Shown: positions 44,379 to 53,130 of the stretch, piece after piece | Layout: each line of letters begins with the position of its first letter | Numbering within the stretch: position 1 is the stretch's first letter | Assembly (NCBI RefSeq): GCF_001428525.1 | Contig: NZ_LMHW01000010.1 | Location: forward strand, 553,177-617,176 | Length of the DNA: 64,000 nt | Direction of reading: 5' to 3' | Source of the DNA: Flavobacterium sp. Root186 | GTDB taxonomy: Bacteria; Bacteroidota; Bacteroidia; Flavobacteriales; Flavobacteriaceae | Position numbers and translations under genes: made by a program | Notes under the pieces: model-generated | Databases searched by the model: none | Seen by the model: the letters and a program-made list of their open reading frames with translations, nothing else | Told to the model about the DNA's origin: nothing

Positions 44379-44431
44379 ACGTTTATTAAAATTAATGATT
44401 CGATTAAAAACCAAATGTAAAGAAATATTTA

Positions 44432-46504
44432 TTAATTATATTGTTCGGAAGTTTCAACAAGGCGAATAAATTCGGCTTTGTAACCTCCTTTGTCGAATGA
44501 CATTCCTTGTTGTGCTAATTCTGCAATAGCTTCAGATGATTTATCAGTAATTAATTTTGAATCTCTTAGTTTTAATCCAAACCAAGCCACAGCCGTACTG
44601 AATTTAAAATCATCACTCGCTTTATCTAAACTAACCGATCTGTTGTTGATTATCTGAACCATTTCGATACTTTTATCACCGTCAGGTTTTTTGTAACGGA
44701 ATTTTATTGTTGCCAGTTCACCGCTGTAATTGTTTGAACTTGTTTCGGTTTGAGTGTATTTTAAATCATCAGGCTGAACGTTTAAATAATCGCTTTTTAC
44801 ACCGGCAGGAATAATTTCATATAAAGCCGTAACGGTATGATTACTTCCTAATTCTCCGGCATCAATTGCATCATTTTTAAAATCTTCCGGACGAAGTTTT
44901 CTGTTTTCATAACCAATCAATCGATATGCCTGAACTTGTTTTGGGTTGAATTCAATTTGAATTTTTACATCTTTTGCAATCGCAAACATTGAACCTTTAA
45001 ACTCTTTTCCAAGAAAACGATTTGCTTCCTGAATATTATCGATATAGGCATAATTTCCGTTTCCTTTATCAGCAAGGATTTCCATTTTACTGTCTTTGTA
45101 ATTTCCCATTCCGTAACCCAGACAAGTTAAGAAAACGCCGGTTTTTCTTTTCTCTTCGATTAATTTCTCCATATCAGAATTTGAAGAACTTCCCACATTA
45201 AAATCACCGTCGGTTGCCAGAATTACACGATTGTTTCCGCTTTTGATAAAATTTTCAGTGGCAATTTTATAAGCGAGTTCGATCCCTGCGCCTCCGGCTG
45301 TACTTCCTCCGGCTTCTAATTTATCCAGCGCTTTAATTATTGTTTTTTTCTCGTTTCCAGAAGTTGGAGGTAAAACCATTCCTGCTGCTCCCGCATAGAC
45401 CACAATTGCTACTTTGTCATTTGGTCGTAGTTCATTTACCAATATTTTCATGGATTGTTTTAGCAAAGGCAGTTTAGTCATGTCTTCCATTGAACCTGAT
45501 ACGTCAATTAAGAAAACAAGATTTGAAGCCGGTAAATCATCTGTAGGGATATTTTTTCCTTGTAAACCAATTTTCAGAATTTTGTTTTGTGAGTTCCATG
45601 GTGAATCGCTTACTTCAGTATTAATAGAAAACGGATGTTCATTTTTAGGCTGAGGATAATTGTATTTAAAAAAGTTGACCATTTCTTCTACACGCACCGC
45701 ATCTTTTGGGACTTCTTGTCCACTATTCAAAAAACGTCTGATATTGGTATAAGAAGCATTATCTACATCAATAGAAAAAGTAGAAAGCGGAGCCGTTTTT
45801 GGGCTTTCAAAAGCATTTTCTACGAAAGTATCATAATCTTCCTGAGCTGGCTGAACAGGGTTTAGTCTGATAATATTTAATTTCTTGTCTAATTCTTGTT
45901 CCGTAAGATTTTTGTAAAGTCCGTCTTTCGTTACAATAACTACTGCGCCGTTTGCCGCTTTATTTCCATAAATTGAGATAGCCGATTCATCCTTTAAAAC
46001 CTTTACATCATCAATATCATTCGGATTAATTTTTGCCATTTGATCGGCTTTTATCGCAACTCCGTCAACAATGTAAATCGGTTCATTTTTAGGAGAAACA
46101 GATTCCGTGACACTTGGAGCTGGCGTATATTGGCTTTTTGATTGTTTTGCGGCTTTTCTTTTAGTTCTTGAAATTCCGTAAGCCACTGTAACAACTTCCT
46201 GCAGCTGATTAGATTCGTCTTTTAATGCAACATTGATAACATTTGAATCTTGTACAATAATTGTTTGGCTCTTCATTCCGATATAAGAAAAAACAAGAGC
46301 ATCACCTTTTTGAGCTTGAATGCTGTATTTTCCATCAAAATCCGTTGCAACATATGTTTTTGTCCCTTGAATGTAGACATTAACCCCCGGAAGCGCAATC
46401 GAACTTGCATCTGTAACAATTCCTGTAATCGTTCTTTCCTGCGCCATTGACACGAAACATATAAGCATAGCAATGGCTGATGAAATAAGTTTTAGACTTT
46501 TCAT
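44432..46504 (-). CDS. VWA-domain protein with CarboxypepD_reg and TonB-plug modules
   Basis: 690 aa exported protein. Signal peptide 1-21 (MLICFVSMAQ); CarboxypepD_reg-like beta domain 23-97; a SusC-type plug segment 140-193 (YIVDGVAI, then VKVLKDESAISIYGNKAANGAVVIVTK) without any beta-barrel; a von Willebrand factor A domain about 325-510 with MIDAS residues D334, S336, S338 (LIDVSGSM) and ATDGD; and a C-terminal DUF3520-like region. VWA-DUF3520 proteins occur as secreted/envelope proteins of unknown role. Downstream of the ECF sigma and membrane-protein genes, hence likely their target. Confidence 0.9.
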   Translation of the reverse strand: MKSLKLISSAIAMLICFVSMAQERTITGIVTDASSIALPGVNVYIQGTKTYVATDFDGKYSIQAQKGDALVFSYIGMKSQTIIVQDSNVINVALKDESNQLQEVVTVAYGISRTKRKAAKQSKSQYTPAPSVTESVSPKNEPIYIVDGVAIKADQMAKINPNDIDDVKVLKDESAISIYGNKAANGAVVIVTKDGLYKNLTEQELDKKLNIIRLNPVQPAQEDYDTFVENAFESPKTAPLSTFSIDVDNASYTNIRRFLNSGQEVPKDAVRVEEMVNFFKYNYPQPKNEHPFSINTEVSDSPWNSQNKILKIGLQGKNIPTDDLPASNLVFLIDVSGSMEDMTKLPLLKQSMKILVNELRPNDKVAIVVYAGAAGMVLPPTSGNEKKTIIKALDKLEAGGSTAGGAGIELAYKIATENFIKSGNNRVILATDGDFNVGSSSNSDMEKLIEEKRKTGVFLTCLGYGMGNYKDSKMEILADKGNGNYAYIDNIQEANRFLGKEFKGSMFAIAKDVKIQIEFNPKQVQAYRLIGYENRKLRPEDFKNDAIDAGELGSNHTVTALYEIIPAGVKSDYLNVQPDDLKYTQTETSSNNYSGELATIKFRYKKPDGDKSIEMVQIINNRSVSLDKASDDFKFSTAVAWFGLKLRDSKLITDKSSEAIAELAQQGMSFDKGGYKAEFIRLVETSEQYN

Positions 46505-46539
46505 GATAGTAAGTTTTAAATTAATGTTCGGATTTTTTT

Positions 46540-46570
46540 CTTAGTCAAAGCTTTAAACTTTGACTAAGAT
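46540..46570. other. Intercistronic stem-loop
   Basis: CTTAGTCAAAG and CTTTGACTAAG form an 11-bp stem between the anti-sigma-like gene and the VWA gene. On the minus strand it is followed by an A run, not T, so it is not a normal terminator; it may be an RNA processing or stabilising hairpin. Confidence 0.6.
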
Positions 46571-46584
46571 TTGTTGAGTTTTGG

Positions 46585-47553
46585 CTATTTCTTTAAAGCC
46601 GGTTTTCCTGTTTTTGTAGTTATGATAACAACTCCTTTTTTTCCTTTTTCACCATATTTTGATGTGGCTTCAAGATCTTGTAAAATGGTTATTGTTTTAA
46701 TGTCTTGTTTGTCTAAAGGCGCGTAAGGACTAGTTGGATTATTTCCAAATAAATCATTTTCAGAATAGTAAATTCCGTCAATAATGTACAAAGGTTCATC
46801 TAAAACAACTAGAGATTCTACATTCTCAGGCTGTAGATTTGTAATTTCAGCCTGCATCATTTTGTCTTTTTTTACCTCGTCGCTGTGAGCCATTGCATTA
46901 CCGTTAAGGATAACTAAAGGGGCACTTTTTTTAGCTCTTTGAGATTGCATTTCTGCAGAAGAGGCTTTAAAAGTTTCTTTCTCCATTTTTCTTGAATATC
47001 CGGAACTTACATCTATTTTATCTTTGGCTTTTGAAACTTCAGTTTCTTCTTCCGAATATTCTGATTCTACAGCAACGGCGGCAGGTGCACTAAGCGCAGG
47101 CATTGCATCATAGTTTGGTGTTGCAACTACATCGGTAGAACTTGCAATTTCCTGAATCGCCACTCTTTCCTGCTGTTTAATTTGTTTCTCCAGAATTTTA
47201 GCAGCTTCTTCTTTTGGAACTAATTGTGAATCTGCAGTAACAACGGCTTTGTTTTTCTCTAAAGCTGAATTATTAATTGTTTCTTTTTCAGTTTCATTAA
47301 CCACAACCTTATCTGGTGTTTGAATAATAGTCGTTTTGTCTGTTTTTAAAAACTGATATCCTAAAGAAATTACTAATAAAAGTGAAGCAGCGACAGCGAT
47401 TTTTTTCCAAAGAGCAATGCTTTTTTTATCTTCTTTTCGGTCGAGTTTGTCTTCAAGGCGTGACCAGACTTTTTCCATTCCCGGAAAATCTTTGGGTTCT
47501 GCATTATCTGCAGCTTCCTTAAATCTGTTGAATATTTTATCTTGATTGTCCAT
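46585..47553 (-). CDS. Anti-sigma-factor-like membrane protein with C-terminal plug motif
   Basis: 322 aa. Cytoplasmic N terminus (1-49), one transmembrane helix (about 50-69), and a long periplasmic part. Its C-terminal 70 residues (LYIIDGIYY, then DIKTITILQDLEATSKYGEKGKKGVVIITTK) match the SusC-type plug pattern. It starts 2 bases after the ECF sigma stop. The layout fits an anti-sigma factor, but no classic FecR or zinc anti-sigma (ZAS) motif is visible, so that role is inferred. Confidence 0.8.
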   Translation of the reverse strand: MDNQDKIFNRFKEAADNAEPKDFPGMEKVWSRLEDKLDRKEDKKSIALWKKIAVAASLLLVISLGYQFLKTDKTTIIQTPDKVVVNETEKETINNSALEKNKAVVTADSQLVPKEEAAKILEKQIKQQERVAIQEIASSTDVVATPNYDAMPALSAPAAVAVESEYSEEETEVSKAKDKIDVSSGYSRKMEKETFKASSAEMQSQRAKKSAPLVILNGNAMAHSDEVKKDKMMQAEITNLQPENVESLVVLDEPLYIIDGIYYSENDLFGNNPTSPYAPLDKQDIKTITILQDLEATSKYGEKGKKGVVIITTKTGKPALKK

Positions 47554-47555
47554 GA

Positions 47556-48092
47556 CTATTTTGCTTTTTGATAATACAATTTATTTACTAATTCCTTTAG
47601 CTTGGTTTTCGCAGCATTCAATTGTGATTTTGAAGTGCCTTCAGAAATATTGAGCATTGCTGCAATTTCTTTATGTCCGAAACCTTCAATAACAAAAAGG
47701 TTAAAAACAGTCTTACAGCCATCGGGAATATGGTTTAATAAATTAAGTAAGTCTTCTTCTTCTAATGAGTTCATTTCTTCTGTAAATGGCTGTGCAAGCA
47801 TTTTTACATCATCAAGATACATATTGAAATTTGTGTTTTTCTTGATGGAAGCCAAACAGTAATTAACGGCAATTTTTCTGGCCCAGGCTTCAAAGGCTTT
47901 TTCTTCCTTAAGCTGATCTAGTTTTGTAAATATGGTATAGAAAGCGTCAGCCAAGGCTTCTTCGATTTCTTCTTCCTTCTTGAGGTATCGTTTGCAAACG
48001 CGATACAATTTTGGAGCCATGTGCTCATAAACCTGACGCTGCGCATCGCGGTTCATTTTTTTGCAGTTAGAAATTAGCGTTTCGTTTATCAC
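47556..48092 (-). CDS. ECF-type RNA polymerase sigma factor
   Basis: 178 aa. Sigma region 2 about 20-90 (YEHMAPKLYRVCKRYLKKEEEIEEALADAFYTIFTKLDQ), region 4 about 120-172 (IPDGCKTVFNLFVIEGFGHKEIAAMLNISEGTSKSQLNAAKTKLK). Directs transcription of an unknown regulon, likely its own operon. First gene of the three-gene module. Confidence 0.93.
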   Translation of the reverse strand: MINETLISNCKKMNRDAQRQVYEHMAPKLYRVCKRYLKKEEEIEEALADAFYTIFTKLDQLKEEKAFEAWARKIAVNYCLASIKKNTNFNMYLDDVKMLAQPFTEEMNSLEEEDLLNLLNHIPDGCKTVFNLFVIEGFGHKEIAAMLNISEGTSKSQLNAAKTKLKELVNKLYYQKAK

Positions 48093-48164
48093 AATATTGG
48101 TCTTTAATTATAAAGAGAGCGAAAAAGATAAAAAGGTTGGGACGAGGTTGAAAAAAAGTTTTTT

Positions 48165-48206
48165 TTTCAGGTTCAAAGGTTCATAGTTTCAAAGTTACAA
48201 AGGTTT
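48165..48206. repeat. Iterated GGTTCAAAGG words
   Basis: GGTTCAAAGGTTCATAGTTT and further copies; same word as the element at 55082-55241. Confidence 0.65.
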
Positions 48207-48208
48207 TA

Positions 48209-48311
48209 TGTAGAGACGCATAGCAGTGTGTCTAATGTCTCGTAAATTCGCAATCTTTGTCATCATCATTATTACATTCTTTATGGAGACGCACAGCTGT
48301 GCGCCTCTACA
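48209..48311. repeat. TGTAGAGACGCA inverted repeat
   Basis: TGTAGAGACGCATAGCAGTG (48209) and GCACAGCTGTGCGCCTCTAC (48291) pair, with 50 bases of other DNA between. The same word forms the 20-base palindrome at 52906-52925. Confidence 0.85.
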
Positions 48312-48344
48312 TTACTATTGTAATAGATATACTTTGCGTAATTC

Positions 48345-49181
48345 TTATTTAATAGGCAAAGTCAATTTAAAAATCTTAGTCTCTAAAAGATCCGTATCAT
48401 TATCCTCACAAAGTAAAAAATCAATTTTGTTATTTTCTTTTTTATAGAAAGTTAAACCTTCAAATTTATTGGTTGAAGTTATTTTTTGAGTAAAATCAAT
48501 TTTCATGGTTTTAAGATCAATTCTTCCAATGAAACTTCCAAGGATTTCTCCGTCGTCGTAAGTTGATTTTGTGTCTTCGGCAGTAGATAGGAAATAGATT
48601 TTGTCTTCCACTAAAATTGCATCGGTAAAACTAGAGCGAACACCTTTTATTTTAGGCAGTTTATAATTGGTCGCAACCAAAGCAAATTCATCTCCAAGAC
48701 TTTTGGCATGAATCGTAAAAATGATGTTTTTGTTTGAAATTCCGTTTCCGCGGTTGAATAAGTACCAGTTCTCGCCGTCAAAAACTGCACCTTCAAGATT
48801 GAAATCTGCAGGTTTTATAGAACCAAAATTTTGCATTACGGCATATAAATCGACTAGATTATTTTTTTGTAAAACGGTTTTTGATTTAATATTAAACTCA
48901 ATCATCTTGTTTCTGTTTTCGGTAGAGCCGGAACCAAAAACATATAGTGTATCGTTATGATGCGTTAAAGATTCAAAATCGGGTTTTAGATTTTTCGGAA
49001 TATTTTGCGTTGGATTATCAATTAAAGGATGTTGGTTTAACTGCTGATTCTGCATGTTGTATTCGTATAAGAATCCGCTATTGTCGCCAATGATATAAAG
49101 CGCATCATTGTTATAAAATAATCCTGATGCTGAACCGATTCCGATGATTTGAAATAATATTTCTAATGTGAATTTTTCCAT
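48345..49181 (-). CDS. Hypothetical protein, beta-propeller-like
   Basis: 278 aa with no signal peptide. Repeated short strands with turn patterns (GSASGLFYNNDALYIIGDNSGFLYEYNM; HHNDTLYVFGSGS; VRSSFTDAILVEDKIYFLSTAED) suggest a beta-propeller. I do not assign a function. ATG at 49181 is preferred: the longer open frame (to 49397) would begin in low-complexity DNA and the conserved part starts MEKFTLEI. Confidence 0.75.
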   Translation of the reverse strand: MEKFTLEILFQIIGIGSASGLFYNNDALYIIGDNSGFLYEYNMQNQQLNQHPLIDNPTQNIPKNLKPDFESLTHHNDTLYVFGSGSTENRNKMIEFNIKSKTVLQKNNLVDLYAVMQNFGSIKPADFNLEGAVFDGENWYLFNRGNGISNKNIIFTIHAKSLGDEFALVATNYKLPKIKGVRSSFTDAILVEDKIYFLSTAEDTKSTYDDGEILGSFIGRIDLKTMKIDFTQKITSTNKFEGLTFYKKENNKIDFLLCEDNDTDLLETKIFKLTLPIK

Positions 49182-49203
49182 GAATGTTGTTTTGAAAATA
49201 ATT

Positions 49204-49320
49204 GCCCAGCCCTGATAGTAATGGAAATACTTTGAAAAGAAATTGAATTTTTTCCTGACAGAACAAAGCGACCAGCGGAAGCTCTTGTTGTGGCTTTGGA
49301 AAAAGCAATTTATTGAAAAA
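49204..49320. repeat. Possible degenerate intergenic element
   Basis: Contains AGCCCTGATAGTAATGGAAA and AGCGACCAGCGGAAGCTC, which resemble the outer blocks of the element at 15174-15310 (TAGCCCCGAT; AGCGGGAAACGGCTC). No strong inverted pairing remains. Confidence 0.4.
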
Positions 49321-49387
49321 GTATTGCAATGAATAGCAGGAATATGCTTCGTAAAATTACTATATTTATAATACAAAATTTGAAAAT

Positions 49388-50266
49388 ATGAAATCAATAG
49401 AACCGAAAGATTTTAAAGTCACAGATAAAATTAAATTAAGTAAACTTCCAACTTTATTAAATATTGATGCCGATGATGATGAAAAAGAAGAAAAACTCGA
49501 TAAGGTTCAGGCAAAATTGAGCGATTTTCAGGATGTGATGTATGCACACAATAAATATGGGGTTTTGATATGCCTTCAGGGAATGGATACTTCCGGAAAA
49601 GACAGTTTGATCAGAGAAGTTTTTAAAGAATTTAATCCGCGTGGGGTTGTGGTTCATAGTTTTAAAACACCAAATTCAACTGAATTAGAACACGATTATT
49701 TATGGCGTCATTATATTGCTTTGCCCGAAAAAGGAAAGTTTGCAATTTTTAACCGAACGCATTACGAGAATATTTTGGTTACGCGAGTTCATCCTGAATT
49801 TATTCTGGCAGAAAATTTACCCGGAATTAATTCGGTTGACGATATAAAACCTAAATTCTGGAAAAACAGAATCGAGCAGATCAATAACTTCGAAAAACAT
49901 ATTACTCAAAACGGAACAGTTGTCATGAAGTTTTTTCTGCATTTGAGTAAAGACGAACAAAAGAATCGTTTGCTTCGTCGTTTAGAAGAAGGAAAACACA
50001 ACTGGAAATTTTCTCCCGGCGATTTAAAAGAACGTGAACATTGGGACGAATACCAGCAATATTATGAAGAAGCAATAAATGAGACTTCGACAGAAAAAGC
50101 TCCATGGTACGTAATTCCCGCAGATGATAAAGATATGGCGCGTTATATTGTAGCGAAGATTATTTGGGAAGAAATGAAACAATACACCGATATTCAGGTT
50201 CCGGAATTACCGAAAGAGATTAAAGACAATTTTGATACCTATAAGAAGACTTTGGAGAAGAGTTAG
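49388..50266 (+). CDS. Polyphosphate kinase 2 family protein
   Basis: 292 aa PPK2-type kinase using polyphosphate to phosphorylate nucleotides, or the reverse. Walker A GMDTSGKDSLIREVF, the PPK2 motif IFNRTHYENILVTRVHPE and the lid RLLRRLEEGKHNWKFSPGDLKEREHWDEYQQYYEEA are clear. The PPK2 class (AMP, ADP or both) cannot be decided from inspection. Cytosolic, single gene. Confidence 0.93.
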   Translation: MKSIEPKDFKVTDKIKLSKLPTLLNIDADDDEKEEKLDKVQAKLSDFQDVMYAHNKYGVLICLQGMDTSGKDSLIREVFKEFNPRGVVVHSFKTPNSTELEHDYLWRHYIALPEKGKFAIFNRTHYENILVTRVHPEFILAENLPGINSVDDIKPKFWKNRIEQINNFEKHITQNGTVVMKFFLHLSKDEQKNRLLRRLEEGKHNWKFSPGDLKEREHWDEYQQYYEEAINETSTEKAPWYVIPADDKDMARYIVAKIIWEEMKQYTDIQVPELPKEIKDNFDTYKKTLEKS

Positions 50267-50267
50267 G

Positions 50268-50303
50268 AATTAGATAATGTGTCAATTTGATAATTAGATA
50301 ATT
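50268..50303 (+). repeat. Iterated AATTAGATAAT words
   Basis: AATTAGATAATGTGTCAATT, then TGATAATTAGATAAT; small tandem-word element right after the PPK2 gene. Confidence 0.6.
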
Positions 50304-50359
50304 TTTTCAAAGCTTAAACCCTATCGAGCTTACTTTTTTTAGGAACTTTAATAAAATAC

Positions 50360-50394
50360 AAAACCCGGAAGACTATGAAAACTTCCGGGTTTGT
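50360..50394. terminator. Bidirectional terminator
   Basis: AAACCCGGAAG / CTTCCGGGTTT stem between the convergent PPK2 and outer-membrane-protein genes. Confidence 0.88.
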
Positions 50395-50429
50395 TACCAA
50401 AAACAAAAAAATAAAATAAACCTTTCTTT

Positions 50430-50954
50430 TTATAGATCAAAACCATAGGCTAAACGAAGAGCCACTTGATTGGTGTTGAACTTGTCGTAGTCCTCATAAC
50501 GGACACTCACGTCAATGTATTTGTTGGCGTACCCAATTCCTGGAGCCCATAAAAATGTGGTGTCATTATACCCATTTGTCACAGCAAAACCGGCACCTAC
50601 TTCACCTAAAACATAAAATTGATCTTCCCAGAAAAAAGCTTTAAAACCAGCTTTTGCAGGAATAAATCCTAAATCTTTTATGTCATTTCCTAAAGCATCT
50701 TTGCCTCCCACAAACAAGTTTGTAAAACCTGTAGTTAATGTCAAAGATGTTCTTTTAGATAAGTCATATTGTAAACGAACGTCTCCACCAAGTGAAAAAT
50801 CATAATCGTCAGTATCAGTTGGGATTCCTCCGTTTAAACCAATTCCTAATCTAAAACCCTGATCGTAATTTGTTGCTGCATTGTCTTGAGCGAAAGTGGC
50901 ATTAGAATATAAAAATGCGAATGCAGCGAGGCATATAAACTGTAATTTTTTCAT
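50430..50954 (-). CDS. Outer-membrane beta-barrel protein
   Basis: 174 aa. Signal peptide 1-22 (AFLYSNATFAQ). The mature part has about eight short amphipathic strands with glycine turns (FRLGIGLNGGIP; DVRLQYDLSKRTSLTLTTGF; VALRLAYGFDL) and ends in a hydrophobic strand. Small eight-stranded barrel of the OmpA-N/OmpW size class; function unknown. Confidence 0.85.
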   Translation of the reverse strand: MKKLQFICLAAFAFLYSNATFAQDNAATNYDQGFRLGIGLNGGIPTDTDDYDFSLGGDVRLQYDLSKRTSLTLTTGFTNLFVGGKDALGNDIKDLGFIPAKAGFKAFFWEDQFYVLGEVGAGFAVTNGYNDTTFLWAPGIGYANKYIDVSVRYEDYDKFNTNQVALRLAYGFDL

Positions 50955-51115
50955 GGCATATATCTTTGAATTATTAATAATGTAAAAGTAAAATAGAGCC
51001 CTTTTGAACTTGTTATATAATTTTTAAAAATCGTTATATAATATTACGGTATGCTAATTTAGCCTTAAAATTGGCTTATCTTTTTATTAATAGGATAGAA
51101 TTCGAAGCTTCTGAT

Positions 51116-51123
51116 TATCTTTG
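51116..51123 (+). promoter_or_regulatory. Candidate -7 element for the MATE gene
   Basis: TATCTTTG fits TAnnTTTG, 20 bases before the GTG start. Confidence 0.55.
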
Positions 51124-51143
51124 CCCACTAAAAAAGCAGTAAA

Positions 51144-52529
51144 GTGAATTTAAAGCAGTACACCAAAGAGTTTTCATATAATTTCAGACTGGCATATCCT
51201 ATTATATTAGGTATGGTTGGCCATACTTTAATTGGTATTGTCGACAATATAATGGTAGGGAAATTAGGAAGTACTGAATTGGCGGCAGTTTCACTTGGAA
51301 ACAGTATGATTTTTATTGCCATGTCATTAGGAATTGGTTTTTCGACAGCAATTACACCAATTGTAGCCGAAGGCGATGCTGAAAAAAACGATGGCAAAAT
51401 TCGTTCTGCATTTCATCATGGTTTGTTTTTATGCGCCATTATTGGGTTATTGCTTTTTACTTTAATTGTTTTGGCAAAACCATTAATGGAGTTATTAGAA
51501 CAGCCTAAAGAAGTAATTGTATTGGCAAAACCATACTTAGACTGGGTTGCTTTCTCATTGATTCCTTTAGTAATGTATCAGGGCTACAAACAATTTGCCG
51601 ACGGAAAATCGATGACCAAATATTCGATGTACGCCATGATTATGGCAAATGTGCTTCACGTAGGTATAAATTATCTCTTGATTTATGGTATTTGGATTTT
51701 TCCTAAAATGGGAATTATCGGCGCGGCACTTGGTACCGTGATTTCGAGAATATTTTTGGTTATGTTCATGCATATTATGCTGTCAAGAAGAAATGATTTA
51801 AAACATTTTTTTAAAAATTTCAGTTTCAGTGAAATTAAAAGTGCAACGCTCAAAAAAATAATAAACTTAGGATTTCCATCAGCCATGCAGATGCTTTTTG
51901 AAGTTGTTTTGTTTACAGCTTCGATCTGGCTTTGCGGTAATATTGGTAAAACCAGTCAGGCAGCCAATCAAATTGCATTGAGTTTGTCGTCGCTTACTTT
52001 TATGTTTGCGATGGGATTAAGCGTTACATCGATGATTAGAGTAAGTAATCAAAGAGGACTGCAGGATTATAAAAATCTTGTTGTTGTAGCCCGTTCTATA
52101 TTTTTGCTTGCCATTGTCATCGAAACTTTTTTTGCTTTTCTATTTGTCGTTTTTCATGATTTTTTCCCGCACATTTTTTTAAATATGGAAAACAGCGGAC
52201 AAATTCTGGATAATACCGAAGTAATCAAAATTGCTTCAAAATTATTATTGATAGCGGCTATTTTTCAAATTTCCGATGGAGTTCAGGTTGTGGTTCTGGG
52301 AGCTTTACGTGGCTTACAGGATGTCAAAATTCCAATGTATATCACTTTTGTAGCCTATTGGGTTATTGGTTTTCCTATTTCTTATTATTTGGGAGAATAT
52401 ACAGAATGGAAGGCGCAGGGCGTTTGGATTGGGCTTTTGGCAGGATTAACCACAGCGGCAATTTTCCTGTACATGCGCTTTCATTACTTAACTAAGAAAT
52501 TAATTACTGATTCAGTTTCAAATAACTAA
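51144..52529 (+). CDS. MATE family efflux transporter
   Basis: 461 aa with about twelve transmembrane helices in two similar halves (first: YPIILGMVGHTLIGIVDNIMVGKLG; second: LGFPSAMQMLFEVVLFTASIW). Likely a sodium- or proton-driven multidrug/organic-cation exporter of the NorM branch. The start is GTG at 51144, 20 bases after a -7 element, with the conserved N terminus beginning there. Confidence 0.93.
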   Translation: MNLKQYTKEFSYNFRLAYPIILGMVGHTLIGIVDNIMVGKLGSTELAAVSLGNSMIFIAMSLGIGFSTAITPIVAEGDAEKNDGKIRSAFHHGLFLCAIIGLLLFTLIVLAKPLMELLEQPKEVIVLAKPYLDWVAFSLIPLVMYQGYKQFADGKSMTKYSMYAMIMANVLHVGINYLLIYGIWIFPKMGIIGAALGTVISRIFLVMFMHIMLSRRNDLKHFFKNFSFSEIKSATLKKIINLGFPSAMQMLFEVVLFTASIWLCGNIGKTSQAANQIALSLSSLTFMFAMGLSVTSMIRVSNQRGLQDYKNLVVVARSIFLLAIVIETFFAFLFVVFHDFFPHIFLNMENSGQILDNTEVIKIASKLLLIAAIFQISDGVQVVVLGALRGLQDVKIPMYITFVAYWVIGFPISYYLGEYTEWKAQGVWIGLLAGLTTAAIFLYMRFHYLTKKLITDSVSNN

Positions 52530-52549
52530 ATTTGAAGCTTAAAAATATA

Positions 52550-52622
52550 GGCCCACAGATTTCACGGATTTATTTAAATAACACAGAATTCGAATCTGTT
52601 CAATCTGTAAAATCTGTGGGTC
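52550..52622. repeat. Inverted repeat of ACAGATTT words
   Basis: GGCCCACAGATTTCACGGAT (52550) is answered by AATCTGTAAAATCTGTGGG (ending near 52620). Same word family as 22797-22931 and 29585-29697. Confidence 0.85.
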
Positions 52623-52663
52623 AAAAACAGACATTATAATTTAAAAAAATAAACTTAAATAAA

Positions 52664-52891
52664 ATGGAATTACCTAAATTTTTACTTGGCGATAATACTG
52701 ATTTTCCGGATGATATCTTCATCATTCATCTTGATTATCCAAGATTTATAATCAACTTAAAAGATGATGAGGTTGAATTTATGGAAGAAGCCGAAGATCT
52801 TGATGAAGCAGAATTAAATGCAGAAATGGAAGGTCTTATTGTTAAAGCCAATGAATTTTACGACAGAGAAATAAACCGCTACGAGGAGTAA
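52664..52891 (+). CDS. Small acidic hypothetical protein
   Basis: 75 aa, strongly acidic (EFMEEAEDLDEAELNAEMEG), no signal or membrane segment, clear ATG start. I do not recognise a family. It sits alone between two repeat-filled gaps, and its codon use looks normal. Confidence 0.72.
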   Translation: MELPKFLLGDNTDFPDDIFIIHLDYPRFIINLKDDEVEFMEEAEDLDEAELNAEMEGLIVKANEFYDREINRYEE

Positions 52892-52905
52892 AGACGCGTA
52901 TGTAG

Positions 52906-52925
52906 AGACGCACTGCAGTGCGTCT
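52906..52925. repeat. Perfect 20-base palindrome (GTAGAGACGC family)
   Basis: AGACGCACTGCAGTGCGTCT, preceded by a partial copy AAAGACGCGTATGTAG. Same family as the element at 48209-48311. Confidence 0.88.
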
Positions 52926-52963
52926 TTTATGCATTCGAGTTTTTTCTATAACACCAAAAATTG

Positions 52964-53044
52964 CTCGCAAAGTCGCAGAGTCGCAAAGTTTTTGTTTTTT
53001 TAAGTCTTTTTAATAAAAGTTTGCGACTCTGCGACTTTTGCGAG
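52964..53044. repeat. Inverted repeat of GCAAAGTCGCAGAG words
   Basis: CTCGCAAAGTCGCAGAGTCG (52964) and CGACTCTGCGACTTTTGCGA (53024) are reverse complements with one inserted base. The type is familiar from intergenic DNA of several phyla. Confidence 0.9.
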
Positions 53045-53130
53045 ATTAAAAAAATAACGGATTAAAACAAAAACTTAGCGAGTTAGTATCTTCCCATATT
53101 CTCAATTAAAAAATTAATGTAATTCATCTA

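Noticed and set aside
49182..49397. N-terminal extension of the propeller-like gene or a small gene here
   Set aside because: The frame is low-complexity, unlike the conserved body, and the DNA looks like a decayed intergenic element; the ATG at 49181 is the better start.
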